Assembly: GCA_029851415.1 (NCBI GenBank) | Contig: CM056743.1 | Location: forward strand, 26,202,905 to 26,266,904 | Source of the DNA: Eretmocerus hayati | Taxonomy: Eukaryota; Arthropoda; Insecta; Hymenoptera; Aphelinidae | DNA length: 64,000 bases | Reading direction: 5' to 3' | In this document: positions 38,581 through 49,200 of the stretch, in pieces | How positions within the stretch are numbered: the first letter of the stretch is position 1 | Layout of the letters: each line of letters starts with the position of its first letter | The notes under the pieces: model-generated | Databases searched by the model: none | What the model saw: the letters and a program-made list of their open reading frames with translations, nothing else | What the model was told of the DNA's origin: nothing | Program-made: the position numbers and the translations under genes

Positions 38581-39566
38581 CATCCTTTTTTCCTTTTTTC
38601 CACTATCAAAGCGATAGCTCGACCCGCTGGAATTTTCGATTTACCATTGGCAAGCCTCGGAGTGGTTAGTATCGGAAAGAGAGCGAATCGAAAGTGCTTT
38701 GTTTCCCTGCATTCCGATGCATCGAAAGTTCGATCGCCCCGTCGTACTGAGAGATATTTAAAAGGTCCACTATATACAGTGGCCAGGTTAACAAGGGCTA
38801 ATCGGGATACTGGTTATCTAAAAGAGAGTCTGGATTTCAAAATTACGGCAATGGTTCTAAAGCTTTGCGCACCGTTGAATACACGATTCGAATACAGTTC
38901 ATCGAAAATTACTCCTGCAGTATAAACGATCATGGACTTGAATATCTCTGTGTATATGAAATCTATGCTTTGGTAGAGAGCCTACGCATCGGTAACTTTG
39001 CTACTGTTGGTTGCTGTATATGCTCATTCTCTATTTTGTGGTGAGCTCATCTTGATTATCTTGTATTTTGGGTCATTTGAGAACATGCGTGGAATGCAAA
39101 TTTTGCGATGGAACTGTTATTGCTCTGATTTTCACGCGGAGATTATAATTCGTAAGTTGAATCCGATCGCGGGGGAATTCGTGAGTTTTGAATAAATGAT
39201 CTATATCGGAAAAAGATATGACCCATTTAGATCATCACACTCATTCGAATAACTGTAGATAATAAAAAGATAGACTGGAGTTGGAAAAGACGGACTGTGA
39301 TGGAAGATTGGACAGAAAAATCAAATTCAAATTGGGACAGGGTATCTATTATGGAATATTCAAAATGTCATCCAAGGAGTTTTTTAGAATATTAAGGAGG
39401 AAAATTTTAGAAATTCAATGAATTTTTGGATGATTGATTAAAAAATTTTGCGGGACAAAATTTATTCCAAATCAGAATGGGTAGTGACATCAAATTACTA
39501 TAAAAATATCCTTTCACGGATAAATCCATAATTTAATCATAAATTATTCTCCATTCTCAGGCGTAT

Positions 39567-39593
39567 ACGAATTTTTGATCGGTAGTGTATAAA
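39567..39593 (-). mobile_element. Solitary degraded end of the Tc1/mariner-type MITE family
   Basis: ATTTTTGATCGGTAGTGTA resembles the inverted terminus (CTTTTGACCGGTAGTGTA) of the elements at 4132-5975. No partner end was found nearby. Confidence 0.45.
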
Positions 39594-39866
39594 CAAACTG
39601 AGATACTTATAGAGATAAAAAAAAATAAGTATTTCAAAACATGCTCCGAGGAATCAATCCGCAAAGGATCATCCCATAGTCGAATACAAGAAATTGAATA
39701 TTCTGAACAAATATGAGAATGAGATGTTGAGTAGATCATTAAGTATTTTCAATACCAATATAATTTGTGAGGGTAAATAAGGGTATCAACGAATTTCAAT
39801 GTATTTTAAAAGCTCTTTTTGACCGCCAGATATCGCGTCCTAGACTACGGTACCACGACTGCTCTA

Positions 39867-39987
39867 CCCTGGTAGAAATGTGACCAATTTTTTTGGCCAT
39901 CCATGCAGTATATAGATATAGTAACAATGCAATTAGGTTAGACTTGGCCAGGTTTTGGCCAAAAAATGGTCACAATTTCTACCAGGG
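39867..39987. mobile_element. 121-bp TA-flanked MITE
   Basis: Terminal inverted repeats CCCTGGTAGAAATGTGACCA (left) and CCCTGGTAGAAATTGTGACC (right, inverted) continue inward to an A/T-rich TTTTGGCC stretch. TA duplications lie at 39865-39866 and 39988-39989. The interior is AT-rich and non-coding. Confidence 0.75.
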
Positions 39988-40065
39988 TAGGGGCAGGTGC
40001 AATAAAGTAAATACCGACATGTTTCTTAGTCTCTAATATACAAATCCTACAAGTAGGAGTTTCTA

Positions 40066-40200
40066 TTGAAAATTCAAAGGAGTTCTCTAGGATTTCAAGG
40101 ATTTGGCGGTGAATTCAAAGAGATTCCAAGATTTCCAGGGACTAAAGAATCTATAGATACCTTGTGAGATGATACCTCTGACCAGAATTTTCTTTTGCAT
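40066..40200. repeat. Dispersed repeat, copy 1 (partner 45727-45925)
   Basis: Blocks such as CAAGGATTT, GAGATTCCAAGATTTCCAGG and GATCTATA-type sequence are shared in order with 45727-45860. The tail of that second copy also matches 63489-63605, giving an overlapping family of old copies. Confidence 0.5.
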
Positions 40201-43030
40201 AAAACGTTAATGAAAATTCTCCATATATGTTTAAACTGAGAAGTACAGTTTTATGACAAGAGTATGATGACATGATATGATTAGACTCAGACTTTGAAAA
40301 TATGTTGATCTTGAAACCATCGTGCAATGACCTTCTGTGGCACTAATTTTTTGCCAATGAAACTGAGATTTCTGAATCTGATATCTGGCATATTGTCATT
40401 TATCATAACTATTTCAACCAAAAGACATCGAATCTTGATTTAAATCTCGTAAATACTCCTTTGAAAAAAAAGGAGACAGAAAATTTGTCAGATGATCAAA
40501 CTTACGAGACGAAAACTGCTGAATTTATACGCAAACAAGCCGTCATATACACGAAATAGGAGACGCATATTCTGAACAGCTGCAAAGCCAAGTATGCGAG
40601 AGGTGTAATGAAACGTATCTCATGACACTAAGGAAGGCGAGAACTATAGTATAGAAAGTGTAGAGAAAGCAACAAGAGCATATACCCATGTAGGCTTGAG
40701 ATACACGTGTGTGCCATAGATATAGTTAAAAGCTATATCAGGAGTAAGAACAGCATCTGCTATGGTCTCACGTGTTTCACGTGCAAGCTTGCAAGCTCTC
40801 TCCTCTTGTGCAGCACACATGATACACAAAGAGAAGCTTGGAGAACATAGGACAAGTGATACTCGACGCGAGACATCTTTCTAAGCTTGCAAGCTCTCTT
40901 GCGTGCTCTTCTCCTCAGTCCACAAAGTGTATACCTCAAGGATACCTTATAGCGTTAAATTTAAGAAAAGTGAAATAGCAGTGAGTGGGTATGAGATGGA
41001 AAATTTTTTGTCCGATTATGCGTCTGTTTTCTTTGTTCATGGGAAAAGAGACAGCTTTTCACGAAAATTTAATACTTTGTGTTCATTTTTTTTTTCATCA
41101 TGGCTTCCTCAGTTTCATAATCTGTTTGCCATAACATTCTGATACGCAAGATACCTGGTGTCATAACCTCAAAAAAGTGTAGGAAATTCGTCCGATATAG
41201 TCCAGGTAATATTAGTTATTGAATTCATCACAAAATCCTCTTTTTGAAGGACAACTCAGTTCTTTTCTAAATTAGCGCATTAGCAACTTCTTTCGAAGTT
41301 ATTCCGCGGGATCTGAAGTTTGAGACATTTTCTGAACCATGGAAGCCAGCAATGGAGGCATTTTTAAAAGTTTACATCGGTGCCAGTCAAGATTTGGTGA
41401 TAAACCTTCTCAATCGAGGCCCAAAATTGATTCACGGAGCCGCGGTGCGGGCTCACCATTCAATTTTACTTCCTCATTCCAAACTCCAGATTAACTCTCC
41501 CTAGATGTTGGAATTTCTCGACGTGCTCGCGGTAATCATATTTCACATGAAATCTTCTGATTCCAAAGGTCCAGTGAATTAAAAAGTAGATAGGTCCCAA
41601 GACCGCGACAAAAAGATGTCAAAATTCAATTGTAGAAATTACATATGTGTGCCGTATCCTTCAAGACACCACGAAAGAACTTTATGTACAAGTTTCACCG
41701 ACTGGGCACACTTTTCTCATAAAAGTTTCTACTGCTCGACTTGCGGTTGTCGCTTACTCGACGGTATAGGCATAGCCATCAATTATTCCTGGGTCATTAG
41801 CGCTCAGAGCCCAATACTCCTTCGAAACAAATGGAATAATTCAGAAGCTAACCTTTACACATTTGGTACGCCACGACGTTACAAGACTTTAGACTGCTCT
41901 GAAAAAGCCACGGTCGTTGCACGAATATATGTAGGTAAAGACAAACAACAGCAATTTTCAAAGCGAAATTAAACGGGGTTGTACTAGAACGTTAACCAAG
42001 TGAAAATACAGCCTGAGTTTTCGAAGTGTAGCAAGAATCGGTTGTCTCTGGTGTTGGTGGTGGTGTTGGTGTTGGTTTGCGATCTGTGGATGCGGAAAAA
42101 ACTGGGTCGAACTAACAAAGTCTTCCGATTTCTACTCTTGTGGGCTAGTGCGAACCGAGTATGGCTTTCGCATACACATACATATTTCTTGAGAGCAATG
42201 GGAAGAGGCAGCTATACATGCGAGCATTGGTTTGTGCTCAAGTGCGATTTCTCATTGTCTTTTGAAAGTCGTGGTGGTGTATCTAGCGTGGAAATCATAA
42301 CGACAATTTCTAAGAGAACAAGAAATGGGAAAGTGAGAACGGTGGATGAATGTGTTGAGATTTGTCATCGGCATAGTTGAGCTTTGTGAGAAATGTGTGA
42401 CCGAGTTTTCCAAAGGCCAAGCAATCTTTTCAGTTATGTTTTTTATGGGCAATATTTGTGCAATCTCTATCTGCTATCGTTGATTGAGGACTTACACGAT
42501 AGGAAAGTGAAATTTTCGTTCAAGATAACGAGATAGCAAAACGAATTTTGATTGATTCGGAATCAACAAAAACTTTTGGGGCCTGCAGTCCTTAATGTAA
42601 TATGAAAGTGAATCAGCATTCGGTGAGTCCGTAATCACTCATTAGTTTGCAGAAGCTTGCATTTGTCGGAAATTTGAGCTTTAGGTTAAACAAACTTCAG
42701 TGGAAAGAGAAACGTGTCCGTGCGTTGATTAAGATTTCCACGTGGAGGAATAATCAATGTGAATTCAAAATAAGCTTCATCGCGTTTTGGCATAGATATG
42801 AATTTTTAGCTCTCGGTGTGTTGTGGGACATTGTGTTCGGTGTGTCACATTGATGAGATTTATTTCAACACCGAATCAATCCATACAAAACATAATAATT
42901 CAGATACAGACATGTCCCGAATTCAAACATAGAACAGGCGATGAAAAAATAAAAATACACCATATCAAAGAATTAACTTGCATATTCAGACACTCAGGAC
43001 GCGCATCTCAGCGAAATTCGAAACCCGCTC
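40201..43030. other. Non-coding stretch
   Basis: It includes a direct duplication of AAGCTTGCAAGCTCTCT near 40785 and 40884 and a GGTGTT-rich run near 42052-42075. The 118-codon frame at 41616-41972 has no recognisable domain. No gene is called. Confidence 0.4.
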
Positions 43031-43689
43031 TCTCCGAAACCATCAGTGAGAACTCACTGAAGTTCAGTTAGTCTGGGAATAACTCTGACTGAAGACTTCA
43101 GTGAGTGGTTTATCTACTGAAATTTCAGTGAGCACAACTGAAGTTTCAGCGAGACCATTCACTGAAATTTCAGTGAACTTTGGAGTCGGACGGCCGATCG
43201 TCACTGAAGTTTCAGTGAGTATGACTGAAATTTCAGCGAGCATTCCTGGAAGTATCAAAGGCGCTTACTCAACTGGCAGAAAGGACACGCGGATTCGTTC
43301 CTCGTCCGGATGTCTTTGATCGCACTAAGACTTCTCCGTTGCGCGGCCTTTTCCTCTCGAAATACATGCTCGCAGGGAAGATATTCCTAATGTTTATTCA
43401 AAATTGGGTGGAAAGATCATCAACTCGGCATTTCCTAGTAATATAACCTTTGCTCTTCATAACGGTTGAAGTATATATATTTCGAGTTGCAAAAAATCGT
43501 TTTCTGCACGAGGTATATGAGACGCGGTATGTGATTCGAATGCAGATTATATTATAAAGACATTAGTTCATCAGTGCAAATCCATTCACCAACACGACAA
43601 CCTCATCGTGATCCTACAAATTGGACCAATTTCAATATTTTCCATACAGTGTCCATAAATAGTATATTAAGCAACAAGGGCGCCAACAG

Positions 43690-43915
43690 ATATTTGCGCA
43701 CGAGTCGCCGCAACGAGTATGCAAACGCCTCATTTACGCACAGTTTCATCGTTTACGCAGTGTGCAAATGGCTCATTTGCGCACTGCGTGAAAAAATATT
43801 TGCACACAGTTGTGTCGGAATAATGAGCAAATTCGCTATTTGCACACGCACACTTGCGTCTAAATGGCCATTTTTGCGCACAGAATAACAAAAAGTGTAT
43901 TTTGCGCACAGTTTG
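43690..43915. repeat. Cluster of degenerate ATTTGCGCACAG units
   Basis: About eight copies of a 10-12 bp motif (ATTTGCGCAC, ATTTACGCACAG, ATTTGCACACAG, TTTTGCGCACAG, TTTGCGCACAG), some inverted, lie in the loop of the foldback element. Spacing is irregular. Confidence 0.6.
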
Positions 43916-44653
43916 ACAACTTCTACTCAGAGTTCATCAAGAAGGATGCTTCGGTAAACCGGAGTAAAACCTCTCTTTTGCGTCGGAGAGTTGGGTTCTT
44001 GGCCCGAGCCGCAGACGACGCGACAGTGTAAAACAGTTTTCACACCCTTGGATTGGAATGTACTGTTTCCACATACTCTACATTTACTGTTGCCATTGCC
44101 TCACCAATATTATGCCTAAAATAGATGATTTCAAACTTCATTGGATATTTCACTCAACGAATTTGTTATCAGCAAGTGATGCAATAGATTTATGAGGTAC
44201 AAAAACTCCGATCCAATTTATAATGAGCATAGGCTACTTCTAACACTCTCCGATCTCAACTGCTGCTAGTCGCCAAAAATCACATAATAGTTTGCAATTG
44301 ATGTCTGTCATTAACCAAATAGTGAGTTGTGATTTTATCATAAGATTAGCTTAGACATCTTGTGGATTAAGTTATTGAGAAGACATCCAAAAACTGAAGG
44401 GTGACCTCAAAGGAATGCCGTAATTAAGTATTTGTGAAATTTGTAAATATCCACATCAATTTTGGACTTATCCTTAGGTTTATATGTTATATTGATGAAC
44501 TTATTTCTCAACTGTGATAACGAATAAAGTTAAATTACTCAGGAAAGCCGAGTTGGAAATCTTTCCACCTGATTTTGATTATACATTCAAAATATCTTTC
44601 TTGCGAGCACGTATTTCGAGAGAAGAAGGCCATTGCGCAACGGAGAAGTCTTA

Positions 44654-44982
44654 CAAGGGGGGCCCGCGAAGTGCGGGTCACCAAATCTCACCAAACTTTT
44701 TTCACAGTCTCATACCACCTAGAATATAAAGAATCCAGAGTAACTCCTTCAAATGGGCTCTTCGTTCAGAGCTATGGTCAAAAACGTTAGCATTGTTGAA
44801 ATATCTATATATATCACTTTTTAACATGGGCCTAAATAGGCAATGCTAATGTTTTTGCTTGTAATTCTGAACAGAAGGCCCATTTGACGGAGTTACTCTG
44901 GATTCTCCATATTCTACGTGGCACAAGACTGTGAAAAAAGTCTGGTGAGCTTTTGTGACCCGCACATCGTGGGTCCCCCTTG
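44654..44982. mobile_element. 329-bp hairpin MITE with TTA duplication, inside the foldback element
   Basis: The left end CAAGGGGGGCCCGCGAAGTG pairs with the inverted right end CAAGGGGGACCCACGATGTG. Inverted similarity continues through most of the element (TTTTTTCACAGTC, GAGTAACTCC, AAATGGGC). TTA lies directly outside both ends (44651-44653, 44983-44985). Three-base TTA duplications fit PIF/Harbinger-type MITEs. It shares its loop core with 19500-19620. Confidence 0.78.
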
Positions 44983-45076
44983 TTAGAGCGATTCAAAGAC
45001 ATCCGGACGAGGAACGAATCCGCGTGACCTTTCTGCCAGTTCAGTAAGCGCCTTAGATACTTCAGGGATGCGCACT

Positions 45077-45249
45077 GGGTGCGTCTACATGAGGCTGATT
45101 CAGCGCGGATTCATCGTCGATTCTTGTCCGTGCGGAAGGATATGCGATAAAACAGGACGCTTTTTGTGCTCTGTTTTATCGACTTTTCGTCCGCACGGAT
45201 GAGAACCGGCGCTGAATCCACGCTGATTCAGTCTCATGTAGACGCAGCC
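45077..45249. mobile_element. 173-bp MITE in the right arm of the foldback element
   Basis: The ends are GGGTGCGTCTACATGAGGCT and, inverted, GGCTGCGTCTACATGAGACT, both running on into CTGATTCAGCG-type sequence. ACT flanks both sides (45074-45076, 45250-45252). Removing the insert and one ACT restores alignment with the left arm of the foldback element. Confidence 0.78.
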
Positions 45250-45726
45250 ACTGAAATTTCACTCATACTCACTGAAACTTCAGTGACGATGGGCCGTCCG
45301 ACTCCAAAGGTCTCTGAAATTTCAGTGAATGGTCTCGCTGAAACTTCAGTTGTGCTCACTGAAACTTCAGTGATGATGGCCCGTTCGACACCCAAGTTCA
45401 CTGAAATTTCAGCTGGATGGTCCCACTGAAATATCAGTGATACCCACTGAAACTTCAGTGATGGGGACTCGTCCGACCACCCAAGGTCACTGAAGTTTCA
45501 ATGCAACTTCAGTAGATACTCACTGAAACCACTCACTGAAGTCTTCAGTCAGAGTTGATCCCAGACTAACTGAAGTTCAGTGAGTTCGCACTGATGGTTT
45601 CGGAGAAAGTGAGATCTCTGGAGCAGATTCGGCTTCATTGGCGACGATTATTTTATTCCCCTAGGAGTCCCTAATATGCAAAACGTGAATGATTTCTGAT
45701 GAAAATTTCAAAATTTGAAAACTGAT

Positions 45727-45925
45727 TAAAGGAATTTCCAATGATCTCAAGGATTTTGCGGCATATTCCAATAGATTCCAGGATTTCCAGGAATCCAAGG
45801 ATCTATAAAAGATACTTTGGAACAGTGGTCACCATTTCCACGTAGAACATTCATCAATAAAAATTTGAAAACTTATTTCGACAAATTTTGACACAGATGC
45901 AATTTTAGATTCTAATGAGGATTGG
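45727..45925. repeat. Dispersed repeat, copy 2
   Basis: The first part matches 40066-40200 (CAAGGATTT, TTCCAGGATTTCCAGG, GGATCTATA). The second part (ACATTCATC, AATTTGAAAACTTATTTCG, AAATTTTGACACA) matches 63489-63605. It lies 350 bp upstream of gene B. Confidence 0.55.
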
Positions 45926-46273
45926 ATTTTTGTGAAATTTTTGCTTTTCTTTTCAACTTACGCGTTCAATTTGTCTGCGCTTCTCGGCACGTCCAACCGT
46001 TCTTCCTCTCCAAATTGTATTCAACTCGATAACTCACTTCGTCACGGTGATTCACTCTTCACGTAACTTAGATGAAAGATAAGAATTCTGTTACTCAGAG
46101 CTGTAGCCATTACACGAAAGAAGGAGAAACTCGGAATAATATTCGGACGAAAACTTGAGAATATTCAGTCTCATATTTGCGAGCGTGTAAGGATCATACT
46201 TGGGCTCCTTACAACAGCTGTTGACAAAAGCCATAAATCACACAAGGATCTCATGGCATTATTCTCACACAAC

Positions 46274-49200
46274 ATGAGTAGAGGATTTAATGATCGTTTA
46301 GTCTACACGGCATTGATCTTATGTAATAACTATGAAATACAAACTTGGTTGGAATCAGAGGGACAGAGCTGATAACTACGTTTTATCATTACAGATATTT
46401 TCAAGAGCCATGTCATGATGGTCAATACACTGACCGATGAAGGTACCAGGGCAGTTTTGCCAAATGAATTCCCATCGTATGCAACGCTGGTTGAAGTGCT
46501 GAATCCAATCACAAATCGTTTTGTGATCACTTGTTCTGGGGTTCTCATTACTGGTATATTCGTGATATCAACGGCTACTTGCGCTTGGAAAGCTGAAGTA
46601 TCTCGGACTCAGATATTCTTTGGAAAAGTGAAAAGGTCGGAATTAAATCTCGATGACTCTTACCAAATAGATTGGAGGAAAAGCTATTCTGAATGGGCTT
46701 CAGAACAAAACCGACCAATCGAGCCTGATCATTCTCTAAATATAGCACTGATTCGAGTAAGTAGAGAATATGGTTCCAAAGAACTTTATTTGACATATCC
46801 ATACGATTTTTGAGGTCTTGGAAGACATTGTACAAAATGTCAGCTGGCTCACAGAGACACAAACACGGTGGAGTCTTCGGATACAGATATTCTACTCTTA
46901 ATTCGATCCGAATAGAGAAAATTCAATCTTATAATTCTTATAATCTTACAATTCTTATGATTCACACGGAAAAAGCAAGCACTTCGTAGAAACTCCGTGA
47001 TATCTTCATTTCCGTCGACAAGACATAAAATTACGATAACGGTACTCATAGATGGATGTTCCATGATAAATTTGATACCAGATGGGTGACGATTTTCCTT
47101 CGTAAATGTGAAATGGTTGACATTTCAAGAGTTTTTTTTTAACTCTGAGGTTCTTGTTATTGTCGTTCCTCTTTACGGCGGCAGTGAAGTAAAATACTTA
47201 CAAGAAGAGTTGTTACAGCTATCAAAACGAGTGCAAATGGGAGAAAGCGTGAATCTAGCTCAGCTTCCTTTCGATGTAGCTCCACCAGAGAGAGACGTTC
47301 CGGTTTCACTGATCGGGTGGACAAGACTGTTGTATGGTGGATATACTCTAAAAACAGCTCAAGCCATAATGAAAGGAGCAAACTTCTACGAAGATCCTCA
47401 ATCACAGACAGTTCGGCGCTACAAGGAATTTGGAAATATTGCCTCAGGAAAATTATCTTGTACAGTAACTGAGCTACATACGAGTGCGGTAAGTTGAATC
47501 GACCTAAGTATTTCATGATAAATATAAGCATCAAAGTTTCCATCCTGAGGTGAAGACAGTTTTGAGTCCTCTCGCAAAGCACTGACATCTAATAACACAG
47601 GCCCACAAAAAAAAAGTTTCCTGACGAGAAAAGGTGGAAGTCATTTTGACGTATTTCGAGCTGCTGAACAAATCCGATTTCATAATAGCCCCTTTCCCTT
47701 GCCGTTTTCGAGTGATGGCCATATTAATGAGTTACAAGAAGACCTGGGTGTATGTGTTGTTGGGTTTAAGAGGCAAATTGAAACCTTCAAGGGCAAAATT
47801 GAGTGCCGGATAATCTCTGTCACCAAATTTGACGTAGGAAACGTATTTTTTCGCAATTTTTTGATGTTCGGGTACCTACAAGATCGAGAAAAATAACTTT
47901 CGCGCCTCGCACATGGCGTTTTCCGCTTCCGGGCAATCATTTTTAACCCTCGCCTCCGGCTTGGGCCGAAAACCGATCGCTCAGAAACGAGCTACAACCT
48001 CGTGAACTCGGCGCGAAATATACTATTTCAGAACTGTTGTACCATCTAAGAGTCCAGAAAAATCCCTAGATGTGCTAAAATTTCCAAGACTGGATATTTT
48101 CATCCTGGACCGAAACGATGGCTAGATAGATCAAAACTAAGATGGAATCGTATTCTACATGAAATTTTACGTCGAAAATCCATTTTTTCTTGACAGTTTC
48201 CAGTGATGCTGGGGAACTGAAAGGCAGCGCAAGTGGAAGATCACAATTTTGAATTTCGGTCTGTGTATTAGCGTATTGATGCTGTATAATTTCAAGTGAT
48301 TTCCTCAGTGATTTTTGCCCCGCCTCTCACCCCTGGCTCCTAGCATCTCAAAAGTTCCCCAAAGAGTACATTCCTAACGTAAAATTCGGCGTAAAATACG
48401 ATTCCGTGCTTAGTTTTAACCTATCTAGTCACCACTTTGGCCCTAGCCAAAGAGCCTCGTTTGGGTAACTTTATCGCATCTAGGCATCATTCTAGCATCC
48501 CATAGGTTACGAAAATTCTGGAAGATTACATTTTTGTCGTAAAATTTGATCACAAAAACGATCCCGCCCTCAATTTTGCTGTGAAATGTCTCAATTGGAC
48601 TCGAAAGTTCTCAAAAAGATACAGAAATTCATACCCATATATTTTCGCGAGGCATAAATATAGTCATAACTCGAAAACCGCTATGCAAAGGTGCTGTTCT
48701 CCTCAGTTAAGATTTGTGTTCAGTAGCTCACAAAATACACGTAAGAAATTGCTTCTACCTTTTCTACTCAGAAAATTTCTGTTTTCTTGTGGTCCTGTGT
48801 GATCGGATCCTTCACCGAGTGAACAGTTAGTTGCAAGTTCCTTATGTGTACTATGTCCAAGTAAACGTTAACTTCCCGCCGTGAGCCGAGAAGAAACTTA
48901 TTTCATTCGCGCCGCCGTGCCGAAAAAAGGTTCTGTTCATTTGTCATGATTTCCAGTCACGCTGCTCCAATTCATTTGGAAATTTTTAACTGGAGCAACG
49001 TGTTTCGTATACTGTGGCTGCATGTTGAGTAGAGAAATTTTGTTGCTCCTTTCTGAAGAAGATTTCAACAGGTAATATACAGTAGAACCTCCTGAGTGAA
49101 ACACTTTCATAGGTGAAACTCCTCCATGAGTGCAACACTTGCCGGGGAACCAAAAAATTTAATTTGGTTCTTACGTAAAGTTTCCCCCATAAGTGGAACC

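Larger units (their letters stand above)
29273..39573. other. Long stretch upstream of the CELF exon, mostly featureless
   Basis: Presumed CELF intron. It holds a C-rich run (about 33621-33648), a CAC trinucleotide run (36344-36382) and a poly-T run (38562-38580). No gene with domain content was found on either strand. The only splice-like context worth noting is near 31586 on the minus strand (reported as a finding). The Leu-rich frame at 31785-32009 spans a CTG repeat and is not convincing. Confidence 0.45.
43031..45606. mobile_element. Foldback transposon with arrays of the palindrome ACTGAAATTTCAGT
   Basis: The left arm (43031-43322) starts TCTCCGAAACCATCAGTGAG. The right arm (44986-45606) ends in the inverse (CTGATGGTTTCGGAGA). 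Both arms are built from repeated variants of ACTGAAATTTCAGT / ACTGAAGTTTCAGT spaced 10-25 bp apart, joined by matching unique blocks (CGGACGGCC and CGGATTCGTTCCTCGTCCGG). The right arm is longer because it has extra repeat units and a 173-bp MITE insertion. The loop (43323-44985) has no transposase. The target duplication is not clear. Open frames rich in TEISV repeats are translations of the palindromes. Confidence 0.8.

Noticed and set aside
43064..45429. Protein repeats TEISVxxTEISV on both strands
   Set aside because: The repeats translate the palindrome ACTGAAATTTCAGT in either direction and are not evidence of a protein.
43031..45606. A CRISPR-like array
   Set aside because: The repeat unit is a 14-bp palindrome with irregular spacing, arranged as two inverted arms in eukaryotic DNA, with no leader or cas genes.
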